The position numbers and the translations under genes are program-made. DNA of 64,000 bases, taken from contig JAQQWL010000002.1 of the NCBI GenBank assembly GCA_038363925.1, forward strand, positions 1,116,001 through 1,180,000. The letters run 5' to 3'. The DNA is from Apiospora phragmitis. Its lineage: Eukaryota > Ascomycota > Sordariomycetes > Amphisphaeriales > Apiosporaceae. Every line of letters starts with the position of its first letter. Position 1 is the first letter of the stretch. Positions 22,901 through 34,394 of this stretch are shown in pieces. The notes beneath the pieces were generated by a model that was not told the origin of the DNA, searched no databases, and worked only from the letters and a program-made list of their open reading frames with translations.

Positions 22901-25314
22901 GCCGCCGCCTGACGAGCACGCTCATATAGGTTAGGAGTCGAATCACTCTGGTTCGGGGGCAAACCTTCACCATCGGACGATGCTCCCTTGTGAGAGGTTT
23001 GCGCATTTGCAGCTGGTTGTTGGGTATACTGGTAGTACTGTGGATGCTGTTGCTGTGGTTGAGCCTGGTGTTGTTGTGCATTATGATATGTGGGTTTAGA
23101 TGAAGGCTGCGGGGACACCGTTGGCCGATATTGATTTTGCTGTATACTGTCGAGGGCCAGGGTTTTGGCTCTCAGTGCGCTCTCATCAAGAGCAAGGGCT
23201 GAAGGAGAGAGCCCTGAAGCTGCTGCTGTTGGTGGGTGTGCTTGTTGTTGCTGGCTGTTGCGGGTAAGGCCATCGGATAGGAGAGCGGCAAGTTCATCGA
23301 TATCGGCACCGTTGGTTTCCTTTTCATCCACCGATGTCTGAGCAGCTCTAGAAGCAGCTTCAGCCATGAGAGTTTCCAAGTCCCCCAGGTCATGGCCGTC
23401 CAGACCATCGTCGAACGAAAAGTTCTCCATGTCAAAAGATATGCTATTCCGCCTTGTCGCCAGATTCTCGATTGTCTCGATGCAGTTGCTGATATAAACG
23501 TTGATACTTTGGAGAAACGAGTCATAAGGATATTTCAGATCTTTCAGTTCAACTGGGTAACCACAAGTTAGCAAAGACACCATTCGGGCACATCGTGTAT
23601 CATACCAATCCTGGCCGGATCGAACGATTCCTCCAGCAGCAAAGCCTTCCTTGCATTGCAGTTAGCCAAGAAGTCCTTCTCGGCGCCTACCAACGGTACA
23701 TCTGGGTGTCGCTGTTTGAGAGAAGATTCCACCCCGTCGACAAAAAGGCGCTTCAGAAGTGACTCTCGATTGGAATCCTGCTCGTTCTCAAGAAGGTCCA
23801 GGTACATCTGAGTTTTAAGTCCAATGTAGAGGTCGGCGACTTCGGATGTCATGGGTTTCGACTTGGGAACAAAAGCCAAGAGAAAGTTGCTATCCAAGTC
23901 CGGCCATCCAAGCTCATTTGCACCAAATATACTGGAGCATATTGTAGCCAAGTTCGCCACCCGAATTATCTCCGTTTCTCCGGTATCCACGATATCGAGT
24001 TGATCAGGATATAACAGAGGAAACTCGTCGGATATCTTCTCTCTTAGATCATAGAAGAAGGACTTGAGGTTCCGATACTCCTTGAAAACCTCAGTCTCTT
24101 CCCCGTTCTCTTTAGGGTTAATCCCCCCAATGACCGTCTCGAACGACCGTTCGGATAATGCTCTCAGAATATCGTAAGCCACCGTACCCAACGTCGGAAT
24201 ATAGTGCGTCTGGCGCGTGAAATGCTTTGAGTTGGGGTCCCATATTGATTTTTTGTGAGTTGGTGTTTCAGACAAGTTCAGATCGGGCGTCGCGTTCTGT
24301 TCCGAATGAAGAGTGTTTCTCTCCATCGAGGCCCTCTAAAACAAAGTCACCATGGAACCCATCCAGAACACCGTTCGCCAAGTCATGTGTTTCTTGTTCA
24401 CCAAAGTGGCCGTTCAAATGATCGATAATATGCGCGTCGGCATCTAGCATGGAATGGTCGCCTGGCTCGCCTGTCTCATCGGCGGCCGTATCCATTGGAT
24501 CGTGGGCGGGGTTTGAGGATGCTGATTCGAATATCCGTTTCAATTCCTCTTCGAGTTCGCGGGCATGTTCCGCATCTGTTTTTACTCGCTTCTCGTCTCT
24601 TGGTTTGGCAGTCGTGTCGTCTTCCGGCGATCGCATCCGTTTTAACGGCGACTGGGGCTGTTCCGCGGCAGGAGACTCGCGCTTGATCTCGTCCTTCTCC
24701 TCGGAATCTAGTTTCGCGCATTAGGGAGCCGGCCCAACATAAGGAACGCAGTATATATGACACAAATTCCAGGCACTGCAGGCACTGGGGAGCCTTGCTA
24801 TCTCGCAATGTCCACTTGGACAAGTCACTGCGATTTCGCTGCTACGGTAGTTTCTACTTGGGCAAGACTCACTGGTAGGCGCGGGGGGTTGCGCAGATGG
24901 AAATATCGCGGCAAGGGCATCCAATATCTCTTGATGATTTTCGTCTGGCTCCTCTGGAGCTGCAGATGCAGCAGCCGCAGTCACAGGGGATTGTTCATGC
25001 GTATCTGTACTTTGCGGGCGCGACTCGCTGGGCGGAGCGGGGTGCGGTTCTGTTGCCATTGGGGCAGGAGCCGCACCTGTTGTGTCATTCTCAGGTGCAT
25101 GCTGGACTTCCTCGGGGTTATTGTGCTGTTCTTGTTTTAAAAGCTCGAAGATATCCGGGCCCAGCTCGCAGTCGTGGTGGTGAGACTCGTGGGACGTTGG
25201 TGGGGTTGTATGCTCAGAAGCCATTGCCTCCAGAGCATCCAAGAGGGCCTGGTGGTCGGGAGGATGCTCAGCAGCGGCCGCCGCCCTGAGCGCCTCCTCG
25301 AGGGCGTCGTCCAT
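19906..25314 (-). CDS. TBF1: TRF/Myb telomeric-repeat-binding factor (Tbf1-like) with long Gln/Pro-rich tail; four frame changes
   Basis: DNA-binding protein of the TRF family, expected to bind telomeric or TTAGGG-like promoter repeats in the nucleus. Three exons fit: 25314-24873, 24707-23606, 23552-19906 (GT-AG introns of 165 and 53 nt). The first ~200 residues are acidic and low-complexity. A TRF homology (dimerisation) domain spans about 24185-23620 (SFETVIGG, ISDEFPLLYP). A telobox Myb domain lies at about 22860-22665 (RPWSADEERALM, KGPHWSQIL, VQLKDKARNLK). Beyond it lies an exceptional tail of over 800 residues rich in Gln, Pro and Ala. A short charged helix (about 20060-19940) precedes the end. 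Frame changes: near 24296-24320 (net +1), 21434, 21100 and 20889 (one base lost each). With these, 5193 nt give 1730 aa and close exactly. Class is firm; orthology to yeast Tbf1 rather than another TRF protein is probable. Confidence 0.85.
20278..20301. repeat. CTG/CAG trinucleotide run encoding poly-Gln
   Basis: Eight uninterrupted CTG units on the plus strand, read as consecutive Gln codons on the minus strand inside the tail of the telomere-factor gene. Such pure codon runs are prone to length change. Confidence 0.85.
20590..20755 (-). repeat. Degenerate AQPQ-type coding repeat array
   Basis: The minus strand encodes successive Ala-Gln-Pro-(Gln/Lys/Leu) units from 12-bp DNA repeats (plus-strand pattern TTGAGCCTGAGG and variants). 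Around a dozen units are visible, with single-base variation between them. It forms part of the disordered tail of the TRF/Myb protein and has probably grown by slippage or unequal exchange. Confidence 0.75.
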
Positions 25315-28300
25315 GTCGCATGCGTCTTCGGATGCACTCTACGGTGTCGAGAAGGACGGCAATGGTCTTGGCGGGGGTTTGCGACAGCAAACTGCAGGTC
25401 CGGCGGGCGTTGAGGTTGATGTCGGAGAAAATTTGGTCTGGAGCGCCGACCGCGATGCCCTTATTTCTTGCCCCAACCACTTGGATGTCAGAGATACACA
25501 ACAATCCTGGGAAATTTGCTGCTGCCGCCAAAACTTCTAGGCTTGCCGTGCATCTCAGCAACGGCTTTTCTTCAATTGATTAAAATGGAATTATCTAAAT
25601 TCACTCTGAGCAAGTTTGATAACCTCTTACTTTGGACATGTACTCTCCCATGGTTCCGATCAAAATTCCTGTCAAGATAAAGTCTTATCGATACGGCTTA
25701 TCGGGGCGGAAGTGGGTTGATACTGATACAATCGATCGCTTATCTACATCTTCCAAGTCTTGTGACCGTCATAGTTATTCAGCAAAGTACGTGCATATCG
25801 TAGGTAATGTTACACACGGACAGTAGAGTCGATATGAGTGGTCGAGATCAAGTGGATGTTGACGACTTTATATCTGTGTTGCTTATAAGTCACACTCATT
25901 ATTATCCGGAGGATTACGTATGGCTACACGTTCGTAGTGATCTGCAGACTGCGGGAGTCCTGATCCCGTACCTTGCTCTGTTCATCAGCTATTGGTAGTC
26001 TGCGATCAGAAAACAATGTGTGCGTATTATGTAGTAGTAGCTAAAGTCATTAATGATCATATATATATTTCCTAATATGTTTGAGAACAAAGAACATACT
26101 CTTCATAAAATACTAATCAGTTTTGGGATAAAGTCTGTTTCTTCCGACGCCAGAATATGTCATGACATTCATTCACTATGCAAGAGCCGGTATTAAGCGT
26201 AGCAAGCAAAGTGCAAATGATGTAAGCGGATGTATCGATATATCGCCAGCATGTGACCGAAAGTCAATGGCATTGACAAATGTGTTGTCGTCAATTGAAA
26301 CAGAGTTGAAATGAAGCAATTGTGCATAAGTGGAATCACCATCTACGACGTTATATCAGTTAGGCAGGCCATCTCCCGTACGTCATTGGGCCGCGAATTG
26401 CCATGCCCTGTCTGCATCCAGAGACAAGAGTAGCAAGAGTCAAGACAGTTCGTGCGGCTCCGTACCTTGTTGGACGGCCATCCCAATCCAGTCGCAGTGG
26501 GGATGAATACGCCCCTTTTTTTCCTTTTGCAGACCGACAACTCAATACTGGCAGACAGGCCACAATGACAGGATGGGGTGCATATCCTTTTGATATGGCT
26601 TTACAGTGCACTTCCCCCATAACCCAGACGGTGTGTCGCTTCTGCAGAAAAGGGCCGGAAGAGATCCTATGAGGACTGGCGTTGACCCGTTTTCTCTTCG
26701 TGATTGTGGACACGGGCACACATCCAACCGCCTACCTTGGTAATGCTTTTCTTCCTTTGCTCCTTGGATGTGCACTGCCAAGAAGTCTCCGTTCCAACCT
26801 ATCACGAATGTGTGGGTAAGCGACAGAGACAGATATGCGAGATAGGTGCGGCCACCGACCGCATCGCTGCAGGCGTTCTGTTCATTTGTCACTTGGCTTT
26901 GAGATAGAGACGAAAATCATAGATTTAAATAGGTGGAAGACGTACACAGCCATCTGAGAGCACGGCAGATCTATCACGATTGGCGATGTCATGACTTGGC
27001 GGGTTGTGAAGCCAACCTGATGAGGGAGGGTATGATGTCGGTTCGCAGAAAAAGTGCGGGGATGGATGACCCCAAAAAGAAGACCCCAATGAATGAATGA
27101 GCGGAGGGCTGCACTGTTGTCGGGTCCGTTCTGGGGTCAGCTCCGTCCAATCCAAAAGAACCCCATCCCCAAACCAGTTCTAGGGTTACCAATTCGAAAT
27201 CTCTTCTCGGATTGGACGCCGGTTGAATTAGTAGGTCCACCCGAGACGGATCCGGAGTTGTTTTCTTCCCCATAAATGCGTGTTCAGCGTTTCGCTGTGG
27301 CGCCGGTGCTTGAGTCGCTCGCCGGTAAGCTGGTAAGATTCTAGGCCCCGTGGACCGGATTATGCAGCAAGATAAAATTGACAGGAGGTCAAGTGCGTAT
27401 ATCGTATAGACCACGTGAGCCAAGGGATACTCGCTAGGGCGAAGGGAAGAGAATCGCCAGATAATCGTTCGTCTGCTCAAGGGTGTTGTTAGCTGCAGCT
27501 CAGCATGGCAATAATACCTACTTCCTACTAAGCGAACGATTTCAAACAAATAGGGCAGTCGAGTCGTAGGGGTCAAAAGAGTGCGGGGTCGGCCAGCCCT
27601 TTCCCCTTCGCCCAGACCCCAGACATGCACGAGGGATATCAGATAGCCCATAGTTTCCAGCCTCTACCCACTTCTGCTAGCCTCATTCATACAACTGTGG
27701 GGATGATATTCTAGCTAATACCAACCCCCATACCGGGCCATTACATGCGTGCACGCCTCGTTGGCTCTTAACGCCTATAGGAAACTTTATTTGCCTGGGT
27801 ATCGGACCAAGGGCAAGTCGATGTGATTCGTGGCGTCTACCGTGGCCGGGCAAGGGTTATGGCCCTTGAGCCAATGGGGCGGTCATGCCAAATCCCCCAT
27901 CGCCATCGGCTTCGGGCTTAAGGGAGTCGCAGCCTCTGGCCAGAGGAAAAGGAATTCTAAGGGCCCAAGGGGAAGTGATCGTGACCCATCTAAAACCCCA
28001 TAATGGAATATTACCCCATTCTCGTCATCATTGCCTAGTCCCCCCTTGACGAAGCTTGCCTGCGATAAAGCCGCACACACCACAACAATTGGCGATGACC
28101 TGCGCGGCCAGCGGGCGACTAATCTCACTGCAGCAGGCCGAATTGTATCCTCGGCATCTGCAAGTTAGGTCCTCACATCTAGTCGGATACAACCTCGCTC
28201 TGGAACCCGACTGGCCCCAATCATATCCAGTAGTACAACGGACCATCGACTTGGCCTTCAACATTCTCCATACACTACACACACTACCTCGAGTTAGGCA

Positions 28301-28713
28301 GGCTGAAGAGACGACCCGGAACCCACATACTGTGCAGCACTGTACAGCAAGTGTATGGGTGTCTGTGTGGGTGAGTGTGTGTCGCACATTTGTTAGTGGC
28401 GGCCGTTGCGTACCTAGCTGTTGCAGTACCTGGCACCTTGCACCCTCTTCCCCGAAACCCACCAGCTTCCAGACTGTGTGTGTGTACCTGCTCTCCGGTA
28501 GCAGCTCTGGTAGACTGGTAAACGTAGACGCCTCCAATTACCCCGCTCATGCGTATTAATACATAAACCCTCAGACCTCGCAACACCTTTCTGATATCTG
28601 TCTATTCTCATACCATTCATATCCATTCCAATCCATTGACCAGCTATTTGTTTGACAATCCAGAATCAACCAAGTACGCTCCTCCGTAACGACATCACTT
28701 CACATCTTTCATC
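25315..28713. other. Intergenic region (3.4 kb), no gene recognised
   Basis: It lies between the start of the telomere factor and the start of the aldehyde dehydrogenase, so it contains both promoters (divergent pair). Frames such as 26989-27651 (minus, 220 codons) lack domains and mix compositions, and I do not accept them. The 28560-28710 segment is pyrimidine- and AT-rich with AATC/ATTC words, typical of a fungal core promoter and 5' UTR upstream of the ATG at 28714. Confidence 0.5.
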
Positions 28714-30285
28714 ATGCCTCTGACAACCACGCTCAAGACGCCTGTCACTGGCCCCTATGAGCAGCCCACCGGCTTGTAAGTTCAAAGCACAACCCCGCAC
28801 ATCATTAGTGTAACACAAGCTTTGAGTTGCTGACCAACATCTCCAGGTTCATCAACAACGAGTGGGTTGAGGGTGTAGACAAGAAGACATTTGAGGTTAT
28901 CAACCCCTCCACCGAGGAGGTCATCTGCTCCGTCAGCGAGGCCACAGAGAAGGATGTCGACATTGCTGTAGCGGCAGCCCGCAAGAGCTTTGAGGGCGAG
29001 TGGCGCAAAGTCACCCCTCAAGAGCGAGGCAGGCTTCTGTATAAGCTGGCCGATATCGCCGAGAAGAACACAGACCTGCTGGCTGCCGTCGAGTCGCTGG
29101 ACAATGGAAAGTCCATCACCATGGCCAAGGGCGATGTTGGTGCCGTCATCGGCTGCCTCCGCTACTACGCCGGCTATGCCGACAAGATCGAGGGCAAGAC
29201 TATCGATACCAACCCAGACACCTTCGCCTACACCCGATCTGAGCCCGTGAGTACCAACCCTTCAGTCATCCTGTTTTGATGATGTGAAACTAAGACATTA
29301 TCTACAGATTGGTGTTTGCGCCCAGATCATCCCCTGGAACTTCCCCCTGCTCATGTTCGCATGGAAGATTGGTCCCGCTCTGTGCACAGGTAACACCATC
29401 GTCATGAAGACGGCTGAGCAGACACCCCTGTCGGCTCTCGTATTCGCCAACTTCGTCAAGGAGGCTGGCTTCCCCGCTGGTGTCCTGAACATCATCTCGG
29501 GTTTCGGGAAGGTAGCTGGTGCTGCCCTATCCTCGCACATGGACGTGGACAAGATTGCCTTCACTGGCTCCACTCTGATTGGCCGCACCATCATGAAGGC
29601 CGCTGCCTCGTCCAACCTGAAGAAGGTGACCCTGGAACTCGGTGGAAAGTCGCCCAACATTGTCTTCGACGACGCCGATATCGAGCAGACCATCTCGTGG
29701 GTCAACTTCGGTATCTACTTCAACCACGGACAGTGCTGCTGCGCTGGTTCTCGTATTTACGTCCAGGAGGGTATCTACGACAAGTTCATCGCCGCTTTCA
29801 AGAAGCGAGCGGAGCAAAACACCGTTGGTGACCCCTTCGACAACAACACCTTCCAGGGCCCGCAAATCAGCCAGCTCCAATACGACCGCATCATGCACTA
29901 CATTGAGGAGGGCAAGAAAGCCGGTGCCACATGCGAGACCGGCGGTGAGCGCCACGGTGACAAGGGCTACTTCATCAAGCCTACCATTTTCAGCGACGTT
30001 ACCCCTGACATGAAGATCATGCAAGAGGAAATCTTCGGCCCCGTCTGCACAGTTACCAAGTTCAAGACCGAGGACGAGGTTGTCGCCGCCGGCAACGACA
30101 GCACATACGGTCTCGCTGCCGCCGTGCACACTCGGGATTTGAACACCGCCATCCGCGTGAGCAACAACCTCCGCGCCGGTACCGTCTGGGTGAACCAGTA
30201 CAACATGCTCAGCCATCAGGTAAGTGTCACTTGGAGTTTCTCTTTCTCATTCCCCACTCTTTTCGCTCTCGCTGGTATTGGTTGA
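28714..30285 (+). CDS. NAD(P)-dependent aldehyde dehydrogenase (ALDH1/2, aldA-like), lacking its 3' terminal exon
   Basis: Oxidises aldehydes to acids. Exons are 28714-28775, 28847-29246 and 29308-30219, with GT-AG introns of 71 and 61 nt. The 458 codons are intact and highly conserved: PWNFPLLM near the cofactor site, FTGSTLIGR, catalytic Glu264 in LELGGKSP, and nucleophile Cys298, the middle Cys of GQCCCAGSR. The 34-residue Glu-Cys spacing is the family's. It then reaches EIFGPV and NQYNMLSHQ, where a good donor (GTAAGT, 30220) starts an intron. The expected final exon (about 40 residues including the GGFK-x-SGxGRE segment) is not found in the next 2 kb; transposon sequence follows. Read through, the frame stops at 30285 after 21 unrelated residues. 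The family is certain; whether the protein functions is doubtful unless the last exon lies beyond the transposon block. Confidence 0.9.
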
Positions 30286-32034
30286 GACGTGGCCATTTTG
30301 TACAGCGCCTTGATTCCAACACCCCCCTATTTTAACCCCCATCTACCACCACCATCACCACCACCGCTCCCACCCGAGTCTCTACCCAGCTTATTCTTTT
30401 ACCCCTACAACGCATGGATGACCCGTCTCCACTTATTTAAGTCAATTGAGGCGTGATCACGTGCTGAGCCCCGCACTTTTCCCATTTGCCCGACCCAACC
30501 TCCAAACCCGCCTATTTTGACCCCCTGATCTCAGCTATATCATACCCTTACCTCCACAACGTTCACAACGTCCTGTACGCGCGCAATTGCTAATTTGAGG
30601 ATAAAAGCTCCCGTTTGGTGGGTACAAAGAGAGTGGGATCGGTCGGGAACTCGGTGAGGCGGCCCTCGCAAACTACACGCAAAACAAGACAGTATCCATG
30701 CGCTTGGCTGGACCTCTGTTCTGATAGGATCGCGTCAGAAAGAAGGTCTATGGACCAGCTAGGTGTTCGAGTGGATCTCCAAATGTTCAAAGCAAGCGAC
30801 CCCTTTATTGTATGATAGTTACTTAGTGAGGTAGGGTCTCCTTCTATACCCTTTGGGAGCTTGCAACAACTTCTTTGCCGGTCAAATACCAAGGCCAAAT
30901 TGGAACAGCAACACCAATACACTGATACCCACAATTAAACCATGTCTTCCGTATACTTAAGAACAGAGATGCCCAGGTAGGATTTGCCGTATCTTAGATT
31001 CATGTCTGTTGGGTTGTTTTAGTCCAGAGTATATATAGCTGCTGGAACTCGTAGCAAAACACTTCATGAGTTAGACTGATACATATCAGGGGGCCAGTAG
31101 ATAACTTCTATTGGTCAATGAATAGGTCTGTAGTGCCTGTATGCCCACATCTATTTCATGAGAGTTGATGTCCTCCCATACGATCAATTGGCCTTGCAAT
31201 ATTCTCGAAGACCTGCCCACCCCAGTACATACCAAATACCCCAAGAGCAGTACAGCCCCTGTCGCTGATCTCCATACCTTGGATATATCCTACAGTATGC
31301 TCGGTTCCAGTGGTGTATTCTTACACCTAAGGGTACAGTTTTGCTAGGTAGCTTGTAGCGCCTCCGATATGCATCTATCTAATCACTAAAGCCAGTTCAG
31401 CTGCTATTGAATCATGATTAGGTATCTATTGAGAAGTAGATTGCTTGACACGGGTCTTGGCTGGCTTCACGACCATCAGCTTGAAGATGTTTTTGTCAGC
31501 CTTTTTTTTCTATTTCTTTTTTTGGTAATATCTATCTTTGATATGCTTCTTGTCTAGATATTTGGCAATGGCTCGTGGGTTAGAAACACAAGGGTTGTCA
31601 CATCGCCTTTATCCGTATACCGATATGGTAAAAAGTATCTACAACAAGCTAAGCACCTTATAACGTAGGTATATACCCAATCTATCAGGGAAGTAGGTTG
31701 CCTGTCACAGATCATATTAAGCTTGCGTCTTGTTCCCATCCGAATGCGAACTGCAAGGAGCATATCAATAGGTAGTGTTGTTTGGGCAGATTGCACCTGA
31801 GAAATAGCTGGAAATTAAAGATGCCCCCCTCGTAGGGAACCTTGGTATAGGTCTGTCACCCTTGCTGTCAGCTGAGTCTATTATTACCACGACTCCTTCG
31901 ACACAAATACCCGGATGCGTCACACCAGTTGATTACCATTAGCGAAATACTTAATAACGATGGATCAACATGATACGTTTTGTGATAGTCACATCAAGTG
32001 ACACATTACCAAAGACTGGCATCACATGAACTGG
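30286..32034. other. Transitional non-coding region between truncated ALDH and transposon block
   Basis: No ALDH terminal exon and no other convincing gene. Two imperfect direct copies of a CCTATTTT(A/G)ACCCCC motif occur at about 30327-30340 and 30511-30525. Near 31440-31800 the minus strand has a Lys-rich frame followed by an open stretch of 80 codons (31554-31796) that I cannot assign; it could be decayed coding sequence. Composition is about normal here, unlike the block that begins at about 32580. Confidence 0.45.
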
Positions 32035-32866
32035 TAAGCACCCTAACCACTTAGCCGTCCTACCACATAAGCAGCCACCCAAATTGACTACCGATAAGCG
32101 AAGCCCCCTAACCCCTTTTTCGCATATAAGTCAGCATCCAACCCCCTTATTAGCAATTAGAGGATACTGCCAAAATCGTCACTTCTCGTGCTTTCTAGCC
32201 ATGCCCATCCCAACCCCCGAATCCGCCATTTAGCGTGCCATTTTGGCCGTATAAGCTAGCGAGTCGGAACGTGCAGCCTCTAAAAGACTTAAGGTACCCC
32301 GAGTCACCTTGCGGGACAGAATTAGGGGCAGACCGACCCGGACCGAGTCCAAGGAGTCCGCCAGGACCCTCTCTTCCGCCCAGGAGGAATATCTTGAAAC
32401 CTGGGCTATCCGACAGGCGCAGCTAGGCCTTGCCCCTAAGTATAACGTGTTCCGGCTGTTCGTCGCCCGGCTACTCAAGACAGACCAGCGCGACCTGCCC
32501 TTTGGAATCCACTGGGTAAGGAGATTTATCGCCCGTTACCCTAAGTTGAAAACTATACTAGCTATAACGATAGACTTCCGACGCGTTTATTATATATTTA
32601 AAAAGAATATTTAGCTTTTTTTCTCTATTTTAAAATAGGATTTTATTAGGGATATTTTTATTTAATTTATTTATAATATAAATAAAATTAATAATATTAT
32701 AACGTGGTTTATAATTAAATCCGTTATTTTTTTTAACTTATATAATTAAACTTTAATATATAATATTTTTATAATTATAATATCGATTTAATTATAAAAA
32801 GATTATATTATTTTAATAATTTAAGCAACGCGAGAAAGTTTAAATCGAATTAATTAAAGAGTTATT
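32035..32866 (+). mobile_element. 5' part of a pogo/Fot1-like (Tc1-mariner) DNA transposon, split by Element 3
   Basis: The transposase relic at 32201-32866 is preceded by about 165 bp with four subterminal direct motifs of the form TAAGC..CCC(TA)ACC (at about 32035, 32068, 32095 and 32127), a layout often seen at the ends of Fot1-type elements. A TA dinucleotide precedes the first motif, but the opposite terminal repeat would be beyond the right edge, so the exact left end is inferred. The right boundary is the insertion point of Element 3, whose left target duplication is 32862-32866 (TTATT). Confidence 0.6.
32201..32866 (+). pseudogene. RIP-mutated pogo/Fot1-like transposase, N-terminal part
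   Basis: From the ATG at 32201 the frame reads MPIPTPESAI, a TAG at 32231, RAILAV, then a TAA at 32252. Both stops are what C-to-T change makes of CAG and CAA. It stays open to about 32614 with a CENP-B/Tc5-type helix-turn-helix region: TLRDRIRGRPTRTESKESAR and SAQEEYLETWAIRQAQLGL, then HWVRRFIARYPKLKT. Beyond about 32580 the same frame is heavily mutated. The segment that normally carries YN-M-D-E-T-G, with the first catalytic Asp, reads YNINKIN, each change being a G-to-A or C-to-T. The gene stops at the Element 3 insertion. The family call is good; it is non-functional. Confidence 0.8.
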
Positions 32867-33585
32867 TATTATAACTTAACTTAACGACGTGACTAGTACC
32901 CACCCTCGAGACGAAACTAAAATAACTTAAAGCGCTTATAAACTAATAAATAGTTATTAACTCTATTAATTAGTGCTTATAACCCCACTTATAATAATAA
33001 GAGTCTACTATACTAACCACGATAACTAATATTACGACGATAAACGTACACGGCCAACCTAGGGCAACACCTAGAGGATGGCACAAGATGGATAAATAGG
33101 AATAGACGGGCAGAAACGGCCAGTACAAGTTGGACAGATAGAACGAAGTCACGTGCCGATAAGATAAGGAGCTATAAGATCATGACGCTCTTAGGAATCT
33201 CGGAGCTACAGGATCACGACGCTCCTAGTGATCCGGGACGACGCATCACGATATATAGCGTGATCTAGCGTGGATTAATAAAGGAGGGATGAGATATATA
33301 ACGACGAATATTCCCTTATATATTTTATATAAACGCTCTTTACTTTAATAATTAATTTAAATTTAAATTTAAATTTATTAATAAAATAAATAACTTTAAT
33401 AAAATTATTATAAATCTTTTTTTTAAACTTATATATTTTAATTACTTTCGTTTTTTATAGCTATTATATATTATATTAATAAAAGCGAACTTTTATTATA
33501 TATTTAAATACTTTTCTATATTATTAATATAAACTTTAATATATTTTATTAAGTTTCTTTTAAAATTTAAATAACGTTTATTATA
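32867..33585 (+). repeat. Element 3 5' LTR (719 bp, U3 type F)
   Basis: Begins TATTATAAC (RIP form of TGTTACAAC) and ends CGTTTATTATA (RIP form of CGTTCGTTACA). The last ~330 bp align with all other LTRs in the window. The first ~390 bp (U3) are unlike any other copy and less AT-rich around 33040-33290. Assigning the exact left end is inference from the end consensus. Confidence 0.65.
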
Positions 33586-34394
33586 TTTTAATCACTCTTA
33601 TTCTTACGAGTTATTACTTAAACCTTTAAATAATAATACCTATAAAAACTATATCTATACTTATACTTAACAACGCCCCTCGCTACGAGAAGGCCCTCAC
33701 TACCACCGTAAGCACCCCTTAGCGAGACCCTGCTATAGAAGTAGACAGCGACGACAGCGACGACGGCCCGACCCGATAAGTGTTGACTAAACGAATCAAG
33801 GAACTTGAGCAGGAAAGCGCCTATAGACTACAGCGAACCTAATAAACCTTCGAACCATCCAAGGAACCCGAATCTTAAGTACTAGGAATAGTACTTCATA
33901 CGGGGAGGAGTATAAAAACACCTCCACTAGCGTACTAAGAAGCACCTTATAAAGAATAAAGGGAACGATAGTAACGACACGATAATCGATCGTAAGAGAT
34001 TATTAATTACTTATAAGAGTAGCGCTTAAGAAATAAACGCCGCCTATTATAAAAGGATAATAATAAGCGGAATAAGATAAGTCTTTATATTAAATAACGA
34101 ATAATCGAGTTATTTATAAGCATATTATATTAATAATAAGCGTAAAAAAAGTTTATATTAAAGCGCTACTTAATAGCGGAGTATAAAAAAACTATATTTC
34201 ACTACGAATTATTAATTACTTTAAACTTAAATAATAAGAGAAAAACGCCCTATATTAATTTAAGACCGTTGAAAAAGGATTTATAACTTACAACGATAAA
34301 GAAGTACGAAAAGAAGTCGCGAACTTTCTAATCGATATTAAAAGATAATATAAACGAATCACGTGTAATATTATAAACGTCGCAGGATACGATA

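Noticed and set aside
26989..27651. 220-codon minus-strand frame
   Set aside because: No family signature or splice context, and overlapping frames on the other strand are equally open; looks like non-coding DNA.
31554..31796. 80-codon minus-strand frame before the transposon block
   Set aside because: Not recognisable and without supporting context; noted only as possible decayed sequence.
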